From assembly GCA_903928275.1 (NCBI GenBank), contig CAIYQJ010000106.1, forward strand, positions 1 to 10,641: a stretch of DNA of 10,641 nt. The letters run 5' to 3'. This stretch comes from an uncultured Chloroflexota bacterium (GTDB lineage Bacteria; Chloroflexota; Limnocylindria; Limnocylindrales; CSP1-4). The notes beneath the pieces are model-generated. The model was not told the origin of the DNA and searched no databases. It saw only the letters and a program-made list of their open reading frames with translations. A program made the position numbers and the translations under genes. Shown here in pieces: positions 1 through 5,381 of this stretch (position 1 is its first letter; each line of letters opens with the position of its first letter).

Positions 1-343
1 ACCGTCCCGGTCCGGCCGCGCGCTGACACTCGATGCAGAGCGCCGCCCACGGGATCGCCTCGAGTCGGGCATCCGCGATCGGACGGCCGCACGCGCGGCA
101 CACCCCGTAGGTCCCCGCCTCCACCCTTGCCAGCGCGGCGTCCACCTCGTGAAGCCGCCGCTCCGACGCATCCCGGAGCGCGAGATCACGCTGCTGGGCG
201 AACACCTGGCTGGCCGCAGCGGCCTGCGACCCGTACGTCATCGGCTCCGGTGCCACGACGTCCGAATCCACGAGCTCGTCGAACGTCCGCGCGCGCTCGG
301 CGCGGAGGGCGTCGCGGGCGACGAACAGGGGGTCGCGGTCCAT
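1..343 (-). CDS. TraR/DksA-type zinc-finger protein (C-terminus cut by window edge)
   Basis: The 114 visible residues start at ATG (343-341) and stay open to the left edge, so the stop lies outside the window. Residues 8-75 are charged and mostly helical, consistent with a DksA-like coiled coil. They lead into a zinc finger with C82-x2-C85-x17-C103-x2-C106, in the order and spacing of the DksA/TraR family (GTYGVCRACGRPI, then ALCIECQ). Proteins of this family bind RNA polymerase through its secondary channel and, with or without ppGpp, change promoter choice; that role here is family knowledge. The visible length is close to full for a short member. The chosen ATG lies seven bases after a TACCAT box and lacks a Shine-Dalgarno sequence, so the mRNA may be leaderless. 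A different cytoplasmic regulator with the same zinc finger is the main alternative. Confidence 0.88.
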   Translation of the reverse strand, partial: MDRDPLFVARDALRAERARTFDELVDSDVVAPEPMTYGSQAAAASQVFAQQRDLALRDASERRLHEVDAALARVEAGTYGVCRACGRPIADARLEAIPWAALCIECQRAAGPGR

Positions 344-350
344 GAGCTCG

Positions 351-356
351 ATGGTA
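351..356 (-). promoter_or_regulatory. -10 box (TACCAT) of the DksA-like gene, leaderless layout
   Basis: Read on the minus strand, TACCAT ends seven bases before the ATG at 343. It matches the TANNNT form seen before three other genes in this window. No convincing -35 hexamer is seen; the -35 region is occupied by the palindrome at 363-386. With the usual 6-8 bases from -10 box to transcription start, the transcript would begin at or beside the ATG. Confidence 0.5.
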
Positions 357-362
357 CGCCGG

Positions 363-386
363 GCCGATGATCCGCGGATGATCGGC
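363..386. promoter_or_regulatory. Near-perfect 24-bp palindrome, candidate operator
   Basis: The half-site GCCGATGATCCG is followed directly by its reverse complement except at one pair (G369/G380), so 11 of 12 base pairs are symmetric. The centre lies between 374 and 375. The element covers the spacer/-35 region of the leftward DksA-like promoter and lies about 80 bases upstream of the rightward small secreted ORF. This is a typical place for a dimeric repressor or activator site. The regulator is unknown. Confidence 0.45.
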
Positions 387-453
387 AGGGGATCCGTGGG
401 AGCCCGCGCGCGACCAGGATGCGACCTCCCCGGTGGTTGATGCCGGACGAGTC

Positions 454-460
454 AGGAGGT
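454..460 (+). promoter_or_regulatory. Strong ribosome binding site (AGGAGGT) of the small secreted ORF
   Basis: AGGAGGT is almost the full anti-Shine-Dalgarno complement and sits six bases before the ATG at 467. It is the best ribosome binding site in the window. It decides this start over the in-frame ATGs at 419 and 440 and is the main support for the short ORF being translated. Confidence 0.6.
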
Positions 461-466
461 CCGGCG

Positions 467-658
467 ATGGCCACGAATCTGGCGTCCACGTTCCGGTGGG
501 CCCGCGCGCTCGCCCTCGCGGCGGTGGTCGCTTCGGCGATCGTCGTCGCGCAACCGCATCCCGCGGCCGCGGCGGGGTCGCCCGGCGTGAGTCCGGGCAC
601 GTCCCCGGTCGCCGCGCTCCGCCCGTCGATCGGCCCGTGCGGCCGCCGCTGGGCCTGA
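467..658 (+). CDS. Small secreted peptide, 63 residues, unknown function
   Basis: The start at 467 is set by the AGGAGGT six bases upstream. Residues 1-36 form a textbook Sec signal peptide: a short basic n-region (R11, R14), a hydrophobic core of alanine, valine and leucine (about 15-29), and a cleavage-like AAAA stretch near 33-36. The mature part would be only about 27 residues. It is rich in glycine, serine and proline (GSPGVSPGTSP), followed by a short tail with one cysteine. I do not recognise a family. It could be a small exported peptide, the surviving 5' end of a decayed secreted protein, or a chance ORF. No frame downstream gives a sensible continuation, which argues against a simple frameshift. 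A hairpin follows the stop at 676-696. Confidence 0.45.
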   Translation: MATNLASTFRWARALALAAVVASAIVVAQPHPAAAAGSPGVSPGTSPVAALRPSIGPCGRRWA

Positions 659-675
659 GCGAGGGACCCCGTCAC

Positions 676-696
676 CGCGACGTGCCGTGCGTCGCG
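676..696 (+). terminator. GC hairpin after the small secreted ORF
   Basis: CGCGACG (676-682) and CGTCGCG (690-696) form a perfect 7-bp stem with a 7-base loop, 17 bases after the stop codon. No T-run follows, so this is not a classical intrinsic terminator. The rest of 659-848 shows no gene or other structure that I can support. Confidence 0.3.
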
Positions 697-848
697 ATCC
701 ACGCCGGTCGGGCCCCGCGAGTCACGGCGGGCGGGTCCGCGGGCCGGTCGGGAGCATCAGTGGTCGACGCGCGCGCTGCCAGCGACCGGCTCGCGCGCCG
801 CCTGCTCGCCGCGCCCGGGGCGCTCGCGCCTCGGATGCGGTCCTTGGG

Positions 849-854
849 TAGACT
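849..854 (+). promoter_or_regulatory. -10 box (TAGACT) of the cupredoxin lipoprotein gene
   Basis: TAGACT ends eight bases before the GTG start at 863 and no Shine-Dalgarno sequence lies between them. This is the leaderless layout seen at other starts in the window. No clear -35 element is visible; a GC palindrome (811-823) lies further upstream. Confidence 0.5.
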
Positions 855-862
855 TCGGCGCC

Positions 863-1477
863 GTGTCCTCCCACACCCTCCGCTCGCTCCTCGCCGGCCG
901 CCCGCGCATCCGGGCGCTCGTCGCCGTCGCCGCGGTCGCGTCCGTGCTCGCCGCCTGCGACGCCGGCGCGAACCCGGCGACTCCGCCGATCGTCCCGGGC
1001 ACCGAGGACGCGCCGCGCGCCGTGAACATCATCCTCAAGGACTACCAGTTCCTGCCATCGGTCCTCGATCTCGCGCCCGGCGAGACGGTGCTGTTCCACA
1101 TCGTGAACGGCGGCCTCACGGTCCACGAGGCGATCATCGGCGACGCGGCCACGCAAGGGGCATGGGAGACGGCCGAAGCCGCGAACGCCGACCCGCCGCC
1201 CGGGCCCACGCCGGTCGTCACGGTGCCGGCGGGCATGGACGGCTTCCGGGTCGTGGTCGAGTCGGGTGCGGAGAGGGACGTCCGGTGGACCGTGCCCACC
1301 GTCATCCCGGAGCCGCTCATCCTCGGCTGCCACATCCCCGGCCACTGGGCGAAGGGGATGCAGGCGCCGATCCGGCTCGTGAGGTCGGGCGCCAGCCCCT
1401 TCGACGTGACCGTCACGCCGACCCCGTCCACGACGCTCCCGCCGGCTCCGAGCGCGGGCTCCTCGGCAGCGCCCTGA
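863..1477 (+). CDS. Cupredoxin-like copper-binding lipoprotein
   Basis: The 204-residue protein begins with a lipoprotein signal: basic n-region (R13, R15, R17), hydrophobic core 18-29, and a lipobox L29-A-A-C32. C32 would be lipidated after cleavage, placing the protein on the outer face of the cytoplasmic membrane. The domain at about 50-170 has cupredoxin type-1 copper ligands in the expected order: H88 (TVHEAII), then C156, H161 and M166 in GCHIPGHWAKGM. This resembles the plastocyanin/sulfocyanin loop C-x4-H-x4-M. A proline-rich insertion (about 105-122) separates the first His from the C-H-M loop. The tail from about 180 is low complexity (T, P, S, A). The likely role is one-electron transfer or copper handling at the membrane. 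The partner is not visible, although a ferredoxin gene follows. The start is GTG, eight bases after a TAGACT box. Confidence 0.85.
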   Translation: MSSHTLRSLLAGRPRIRALVAVAAVASVLAACDAGANPATPPIVPGTEDAPRAVNIILKDYQFLPSVLDLAPGETVLFHIVNGGLTVHEAIIGDAATQGAWETAEAANADPPPGPTPVVTVPAGMDGFRVVVESGAERDVRWTVPTVIPEPLILGCHIPGHWAKGMQAPIRLVRSGASPFDVTVTPTPSTTLPPAPSAGSSAAP

Positions 1478-1499
1478 GGCAGGCCGCGGCTGTATCCGG

Positions 1500-1538
1500 G
1501 GCACGGCCGGCGCGACCCGGGCGGCGGCCGGCCGTGCC
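1500..1538 (+). terminator. 12-bp perfect-stem hairpin after the cupredoxin gene
   Basis: GGCACGGCCGGC (1500-1511) pairs perfectly with GCCGGCCGTGCC (1527-1538) across a 15-base loop, starting 22 bases after the stop. It is the longest perfect stem I found in non-coding DNA here. No T-run follows, so it would act as a GC-hairpin terminator, an mRNA 3' end stabiliser or a binding site. Confidence 0.5.
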
Positions 1539-1581
1539 GATGGCTCGGTCGCCGGACATGCACCGGTCTCGCGGGAGGTGC

Positions 1582-1587
1582 TATCGT
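1582..1587 (+). promoter_or_regulatory. Possible -10 box (TATCGT) of fdxA
   Basis: TATCGT fits the TANNNT form but lies about 90 bases before the ferredoxin start, which would give a leader of roughly 80 bases. No good -35 element is found at the right spacing. It is less certain than the boxes placed right at start codons. Confidence 0.3.
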
Positions 1588-1595
1588 CGCGCTGC

Positions 1596-1613
1596 GGGAC
1601 GGGCCTCCGTCCC
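1596..1613 (+). promoter_or_regulatory. Leader hairpin upstream of fdxA
   Basis: GGGACGG (1596-1602) and CCGTCCC (1607-1613) form a 7-bp stem with the tetraloop GCCT. It lies between the possible -10 box and the ribosome binding site of the ferredoxin gene. It could be a 5' stabilising or regulatory leader structure; nothing identifies a known riboswitch class. Confidence 0.25.
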
Positions 1614-1663
1614 CGAGGAACAGACTCACGCGCGGCCGCACCGGACGTCGCCGCGCGACGCCT

Positions 1664-1668
1664 GGAGG
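1664..1668 (+). promoter_or_regulatory. Ribosome binding site (GGAGG) that fixes the fdxA start
   Basis: GGAGG lies eight bases before GTG at 1677. It selects this GTG over the in-frame ATG at 1578, whose extra 33 residues are arginine/alanine-rich and unlike any ferredoxin. Confidence 0.7.
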
Positions 1669-1676
1669 ATGTGGAC

Positions 1677-1964
1677 GTGACCTACGTGATCGCCGAGCCG
1701 TGCGTCGACGTCATGGACCAAGCGTGCGTGTCGGTCTGCCCCGTGGATTGCATCCACTTCGAAGAGGGCGTGGACCGGACCCTGTACATCGACCCTAACG
1801 AGTGCATCGACTGCGGTGCCTGCGAGCCCGAGTGCCCGGTGAACGCGATCTTCCCGGAGGAGTCGCTGCCGCCCGAGTGGGTCGGCTACACGCAGGCCAA
1901 CGTCGTGTGGTTCTCGGACCGCGCGGCGGCGCGCGTCATGGTCGATGCGCTGAAGCCCGCCTGA
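1677..1964 (+). CDS. fdxA: 7Fe ferredoxin ([3Fe-4S][4Fe-4S]), FdxA type
   Basis: The 95-residue protein starts MTYVIAEPCVDV, the typical beginning of actinobacterial and Azotobacter-type 7Fe ferredoxins. By comparison with A. vinelandii FdI, C9, C17 and C53 would hold the [3Fe-4S] cluster. C21 and the C43-x2-C46-x2-C49 motif would hold the [4Fe-4S] cluster, with C25 as the extra free cysteine that FdI also has. The second motif is ECIDCGACEPECPVNAI. After about residue 58 comes the usual acidic and aromatic C-terminal extension. It is a soluble low-potential electron carrier that could serve oxidoreductases, P450s or Fe-S enzymes; no partner enzyme is adjacent. Every cluster ligand is present. 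A GGAGG ribosome binding site supports the GTG start, and a short-loop hairpin follows the stop. Confidence 0.96.
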   Translation: MTYVIAEPCVDVMDQACVSVCPVDCIHFEEGVDRTLYIDPNECIDCGACEPECPVNAIFPEESLPPEWVGYTQANVVWFSDRAAARVMVDALKPA

Positions 1965-1971
1965 CACCGTC

Positions 1972-1992
1972 GGCGCCGGGAAGCCCGGCGCC
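1972..1992 (+). terminator. 9-bp hairpin with 3-base loop after fdxA
   Basis: GGCGCCGGG (1972-1980) pairs perfectly with CCCGGCGCC (1984-1992) across the loop AAG, starting seven bases after the fdxA stop. The stem is very stable but lacks a T-run. It separates fdxA from the next gene, whose start lies 34 bases further on. Confidence 0.5.
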
Positions 1993-2026
1993 AGTCGGCC
2001 GCCGTCCCGTCCGCGGCCGCGCAGCC

Positions 2027-2965
2027 GTGCGCATCGTCTCGCTGAGCGCTTCGGCGACGGCCATCGTCCGCGCCCTCGGCCTCGAGGACGAGCTCGTCGG
2101 CCTCCCCGACGACCTGTGGGCCGATGAGGACGGCGTTGCGGCCATCGTCACGGCGCCGGACCGGACCGCCGGGATCGACGATCGGAGGCCCGGTCTCGGC
2201 CCCACGGTCCACGAGCGCTCTGCGCGCCTGTCTGGAGCCGGGCCGGCCGCCCGCGTCCCCGACGTGGCGGCGATCGCCGCGCTCGCGCCGGACCTCGTCC
2301 TGCTCCAGGCCGGCTGCCCCGCGTGCGAGGTCCGCTTCCGATCGATGGCCGCGTTGCGGTCCGCCCTGGACCCGGCGACGTCCGTCGTGTCGCTTGAGCC
2401 CGTGTCCATCGAGGGCGCGTTCAACGCCATCGCCACGGTCGGCGCGATGACCGAGGCGGAGGACGAGGCGCTCGGGCTTGTCGAGGTGCTGCGGGAGCGG
2501 CTGGCCGGGCTGGAGGAGCGCGTCCTCCACCGCCGGGATGCCGGTCGCGCCCCCGCGCGCGTGGTGGCCCTCGAATGGCTCGACCCGCCGATGGCCGCCG
2601 GCCACTGGCTCCCGGGGATCATCCGCGTCGCCGGCGGGTGGGACCTGCTCGGTGCGGATGGCGCACGCCCCGTCGCGGTCGGGTGGGAGGCGATCCGCGA
2701 CGTCGATCCCGAGCTCATCCTCCTCGTGGCCTCCGGCCTCGCGCTCCCCGACGTCGTGGCCGCCTGGGATGCCGCTCCTCGCCCGGCGTTCCTCGGGGAG
2801 CTCCGCGCCGTGCGCCGCGGCGCGGTCGTTGCGCTCGACGCTGCCGCGGCGTTCGGGCGCCCGGGCCCCGATCTCATCGACGGCGTCGCGACGCTCGCGG
2901 AGATCATCGACCCCGACGGCTTCGTGGGGGTCGGCGAGCCCGCCGCGTGGGTCCCGGTGGCGTGA
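2027..2965 (+). CDS. BtuF-like cobalamin-binding family protein without signal peptide
   Basis: The 312-residue protein starts at GTG (MRIVSLSASATAIVRALGL), which is the first beta strand of the BtuF/FhuD-type substrate-binding fold. There is no signal peptide or lipobox, so it is probably cytoplasmic, as in a known branch annotated as cobalamin-binding proteins. Family marks are PDLVLLQAGC (about 87-97) with C97-P-A-C100, and EWLDPPMAAGHWLPG (183-197) followed by VAGGWDLLG. Later, IRDVDPELILL matches the C-terminal lobe. Family members in this branch often lack a linked transporter, and none is seen here, so corrinoid binding is a family-based guess. No Shine-Dalgarno sequence is evident. 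The stop overlaps the next gene's start (GTGA), implying translational coupling with the zinc-ribbon methyltransferase-like protein. Confidence 0.8.
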   Translation: MRIVSLSASATAIVRALGLEDELVGLPDDLWADEDGVAAIVTAPDRTAGIDDRRPGLGPTVHERSARLSGAGPAARVPDVAAIAALAPDLVLLQAGCPACEVRFRSMAALRSALDPATSVVSLEPVSIEGAFNAIATVGAMTEAEDEALGLVEVLRERLAGLEERVLHRRDAGRAPARVVALEWLDPPMAAGHWLPGIIRVAGGWDLLGADGARPVAVGWEAIRDVDPELILLVASGLALPDVVAAWDAAPRPAFLGELRAVRRGAVVALDAAAAFGRPGPDLIDGVATLAEIIDPDGFVGVGEPAAWVPVA

Positions 2966-3900
2966 CCGGTCGCCTCGCGGCCGGCTACACCTGCCTGTGG
3001 TGCGGGACGACCTGCGGCCCCGCCGCGGCTGACGATCTCGCGACCCTCGCGCGCCTCTGCCCGGACTGCCTGGGGCGGGCGGGCGACAACCCCTTCCTGC
3101 GCCGGCGGCTCCGGGCGGCGATCGAAGCCCGCTCCCGCATCGGCGGCTCCGCGACGGTCGCGGGGGCCGCGGTCGCCTCGTCGCCCACGCCGCTCGCCGT
3201 CGTCTCGTCGCCGGCACCGCTCGCCGTCGTCTCGTCGCCGGCGCCGCTCGCCGCGCAGCCGGTCCCGCCCCGCCCGGCGCCCTCGCCGCCCGGGAGACTC
3301 GCACTCCCGCTTGCCGCGCCTCCCGACGACCCGGACGCGCTCGACGACTGGTACCTGGCGCGCGGCGCGTTCGACCGCGGCCCGATCCCGGCCGCGGCAT
3401 GGCTCGCGGGGATCGACGCCGCCGTCGAGCGCGTGGACGCGGCCGGGCTCGCGGGTCGGATCGTGGAGCCTCGCTGCGGCGTGGGCTTCTGGTCGGTGCT
3501 GCTCGCCTCGGCCGGAGAGCTCACCGCGCTCGACGACCGTCCGGGGATGGCCGACAGGACGACCGCCCGGCTCGTGGCGCACCGCCTCCGGGCCCACGTC
3601 CACGCGTCCGACCCCGCGGCGCCGCCACGCGCCGACGAGGCCGGACGCTACGACGGCGCGTTCCTCGGCTTCGCGCTGAGCCGCCTGGCGCCCGGCCCGC
3701 GGGAATCGCTCGTCGCGGCGACGCGGGACCGTCTTCGCGACGGCGGGCGTCTCGTCGTCGTCGATCTCGGGCGGCCGGGCGTCGACGAGGCGCACCTCCG
3801 GGCCGCCCTTTCCGAGCACCTCACCGGCTTCCGCCTCGCCGAGGCCGCCGCGGCAGGCCCCGACCTCATCGTGGCGGTCGCTGAGCGCGCGGACCGCTGA
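2962..3900 (+). CDS. Zinc-ribbon protein with class I SAM methyltransferase-like domain
   Basis: This 312-residue protein has three parts. Residues 8-40 hold a zinc-ribbon pattern, C11-x2-C14 and C33-x2-C36, plus C18. Residues about 55-115 are a proline/alanine/serine linker containing three 9-residue repeats (SSPAPLAVV type, 73-97). Residues about 120-312 look like a class I methyltransferase. Motif I is VEPRCGVGFWS (168-178), a variant of the usual D/E-x-G-x-G-x-G with Arg171-Cys172 where glycine-cysteine is usual. An acidic strand end, ALDDRPGM, follows, and then YDGAFLGFALSRL and GGRLVVVDLG as later core strands. Such proteins methylate proteins, RNA or small molecules; the substrate is not identifiable. 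The GTG start overlaps the upstream stop by four bases, so it is probably co-expressed with the BtuF-like protein. A non-catalytic SAM-binding role is possible given the altered motif I. Confidence 0.72.
   Translation: MTGRLAAGYTCLWCGTTCGPAAADDLATLARLCPDCLGRAGDNPFLRRRLRAAIEARSRIGGSATVAGAAVASSPTPLAVVSSPAPLAVVSSPAPLAAQPVPPRPAPSPPGRLALPLAAPPDDPDALDDWYLARGAFDRGPIPAAAWLAGIDAAVERVDAAGLAGRIVEPRCGVGFWSVLLASAGELTALDDRPGMADRTTARLVAHRLRAHVHASDPAAPPRADEAGRYDGAFLGFALSRLAPGPRESLVAATRDRLRDGGRLVVVDLGRPGVDEAHLRAALSEHLTGFRLAEAAAAGPDLIVAVAERADR
3178..3252 (+). repeat. 27-bp in-frame tandem repeat (2.8 copies) in the linker
   Basis: Units at 3178-3204, 3205-3231 and 3232-3252 encode SSPTPLAVV, SSPAPLAVV and SSPAPLA. 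Copies two and three differ at a single base over their shared 21 bases; copy one differs in the Pro-Thr codons. The repeat lies inside the methyltransferase-like gene, and its unit length of nine codons keeps the frame. It is a recent-looking linker expansion that could vary in copy number between strains. Confidence 0.85.
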
Positions 3901-3916
3901 TCGCGATGCCCACGCA

Positions 3917-3922
3917 TATACT
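3917..3922 (+). promoter_or_regulatory. -10 box (TATACT) of the proC operon
   Basis: TATACT is one base from the TATAAT consensus and is a rare A/T-rich island in this GC-rich DNA. It ends seven bases before the ATG at 3930, with no Shine-Dalgarno sequence, giving a leaderless layout. It shows that the earlier in-frame ATG at 3906 is upstream of the likely transcript start. It would drive proC and the four genes behind it. Confidence 0.65.
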
Positions 3923-3929
3923 CCGTCGC

Positions 3930-4808
3930 ATGTCCGCCCTCTCCGGTCGCACGATCGCGACCGTCGGCTCCGGCGTCATGGCCGAGGCGATGATCGCCGG
4001 CCTGCTCCGCGACGGTCTCGTCGCGCCAGACCGGATCGTCGCGAGCCACCCGCGCGCCGAGCGCCGCGAGGAGCTCGCCCGCGATCACGGGATCGCCACG
4101 GTCCCGCGCAATGCGCAGGCGGTGGAGGGCGCCGACATCGTCCTCCTGGCGATCAAGCCGCAGATGCTCGGCAAGGTGGGCCACGAGATCGCCGCCGTGC
4201 TCGACGCGACCCAGCTCGTCCTGTCGGTGGTCGCGGGCGCCACGACGACCGCGCTCACCGGGATCCTCGACCACCCGCGCGTCGTGCGTGCGATGCCGAA
4301 CACGCCGTCGCGCATCGGCAGGGGGATCACGGTCTGGTACGCCACGCCCGACGTGACGGCGGATCAGCGGGCCGAGACGGCCACGATCCTCCGCGCGCTC
4401 GGCCGCGAGATCGAGGTGGACGACGAGAAGTTCGTCGCCATGGCGACGGCCGTCTCGGGGACCGGCCCCACGTACGTCTTCCTCGTCATGGAAGCGCTCA
4501 TCGACGCGGCCGTCCACCTCGGGTTCCCGCGCCACGTCGCGCATGACCTCGTCGTGGAGACGCTCGAGGGCAGCACGCTCTTCGCGAAGCAGAGCGCCAT
4601 GCACCCGGCGATGCTCCGGAACATGGTGACGTCACCCGGAGGCACGAGCGCGGCGGCCCTCCACGAGCTCGAGGCGGGTCGCCTCCGGACGGTCCTGTCC
4701 GAGGCGGTATGGGCCGCCTATCGGCGCACGAACGAGCTCGGGGACCAGCTCGAGGCCTCGCTCCGAAAGGATGAGCTCGAGCGCGCGACGCGGGCCGACG
4801 ACCGATGA
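3930..4808 (+). CDS. proC: Pyrroline-5-carboxylate reductase (ProC)
   Basis: This 292-residue enzyme reduces 1-pyrroline-5-carboxylate to proline with NAD(P)H, the last step of proline biosynthesis, in the cytoplasm. The N-terminal Rossmann motif is TVGSGVMAEAM (11-21). Other family marks are LAIKPQ (73-78), RAMPNTP (120-126), SGTGPTYVFLVMEAL (176-190) with the catalytic-loop S176-G-T-G-P, and VTSPGGTSAAAL (233-244), the P5C reductase signature region. The length is slightly above the usual 265-280. I chose ATG 3930 rather than 3906 because a TATACT box lies seven bases before it and the protein then starts directly at the Rossmann strand. It is the first gene of a tight cluster, and its stop overlaps the DinB-like start (ATGA). 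A proline dehydrogenase gene lies about 4 kb downstream. Confidence 0.96.
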   Translation: MSALSGRTIATVGSGVMAEAMIAGLLRDGLVAPDRIVASHPRAERREELARDHGIATVPRNAQAVEGADIVLLAIKPQMLGKVGHEIAAVLDATQLVLSVVAGATTTALTGILDHPRVVRAMPNTPSRIGRGITVWYATPDVTADQRAETATILRALGREIEVDDEKFVAMATAVSGTGPTYVFLVMEALIDAAVHLGFPRHVAHDLVVETLEGSTLFAKQSAMHPAMLRNMVTSPGGTSAAALHELEAGRLRTVLSEAVWAAYRRTNELGDQLEASLRKDELERATRADDR

Positions 4809-5356
4809 CGGACACGATCGACCTGCGCACGGCGCCGATCGACACGGTGGTGGAGATCGACTTCCGGGCCCCGGACCGCGACTTCTTCGCCGACGAGGCG
4901 GGATCGTGGGAGCGCTTCTCCGCCAGCTGGACGGGACTCTCCGACGACGCCTGGATGCTGCCCGGCCTCGCGCCGTCCGCGGTGGGCGGGCCGGACTGGT
5001 CCCTGATCGATCACGTCGCCCACATCGGCGCCTGGCAGGATGCCGGGACCGCCTATATCGAGACCGCGCTGGCGGGCGGGCCGTGGCCCTCGGAGAGCGA
5101 CTTCAGCGGCGGCGACCTCGACACGTGGAACGAGGAGCGGAGGGGCGAGTGGGCGGGGCTTCAGCCGGCCGAGGTCCGGGAGCGCGTCGGTGCCGGCCAC
5201 GCGCGCCTGGTGACCGTCGCCCGGCGGGTCCCGCCGGAGCTCCTCGCCTCCGACGACGACGTCTACTCGTGGGTCTTCTGGGTGCTCCACGGGCACCAGC
5301 TCGACCACCTGCGGATCATCGAGCCGTGGGTCGCGAAGCTTCGCGACCGCGGATAG
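4805..5356 (+). CDS. DinB-like four-helix metalloprotein (possible thiol S-transferase family)
   Basis: The 183-residue protein shows DinB/YfiT-superfamily features. WSLIDHVAHIGAWQ (65-78) supplies H70 (and H73), and WVLHGHQLDHLRIIEPW near the C-terminus supplies H164-x3-H168. H70, H164 and H168 are the likely metal-binding triad. The remainder is helical, as expected for the four-helix bundle. Known members include bacillithiol transferase BstA and mycothiol-dependent maleylpyruvate isomerase, so a role in thiol conjugation is plausible, but many DinB proteins have no known function. The ATG overlaps the proC stop, and a PIG-L deacetylase follows 25 bases downstream. A generic DUF-type DinB protein is the cautious reading. 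Confidence 0.8.
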   Translation: MTDTIDLRTAPIDTVVEIDFRAPDRDFFADEAGSWERFSASWTGLSDDAWMLPGLAPSAVGGPDWSLIDHVAHIGAWQDAGTAYIETALAGGPWPSESDFSGGDLDTWNEERRGEWAGLQPAEVRERVGAGHARLVTVARRVPPELLASDDDVYSWVFWVLHGHQLDHLRIIEPWVAKLRDRG

Positions 5357-5381
5357 TCGCAGAAGCGGAGGCGCAGCCGGC

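Noticed and set aside
238..702. Minus-strand open frame over the divergent region and the small secreted ORF
   Set aside because: Low-complexity product in a different frame from the zinc-finger protein. It would contradict the TACCAT/ATG layout at 343-356 and the strong ribosome site at 454-460.
811..823. 13-base GC palindrome upstream of the cupredoxin promoter
   Set aside because: Short G/C-only palindromes are common by chance here, and its position is further upstream than the -35 region.
433..1680. Long plus-strand open frame crossing the cupredoxin gene and both flanking regions
   Set aside because: The product is arginine/proline/alanine-rich with no domain. It overlaps a gene with a lipobox and copper ligands, and such frames are expected at this GC content.
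3178..3252. Direct repeats considered as a CRISPR-like array
   Set aside because: The units are contiguous without spacers, keep the reading frame and lie in a gene.
1886..3819. Very long minus-strand open frames opposite the BtuF-like and methyltransferase-like genes
   Set aside because: Products are arginine-rich repeats without recognisable domains; the plus-strand genes have clear family motifs.
3906..3929. Upstream in-frame ATG for proC
   Set aside because: It precedes or overlaps the TATACT box, so it would not be on the transcript, and the extra eight residues are not typical for ProC.
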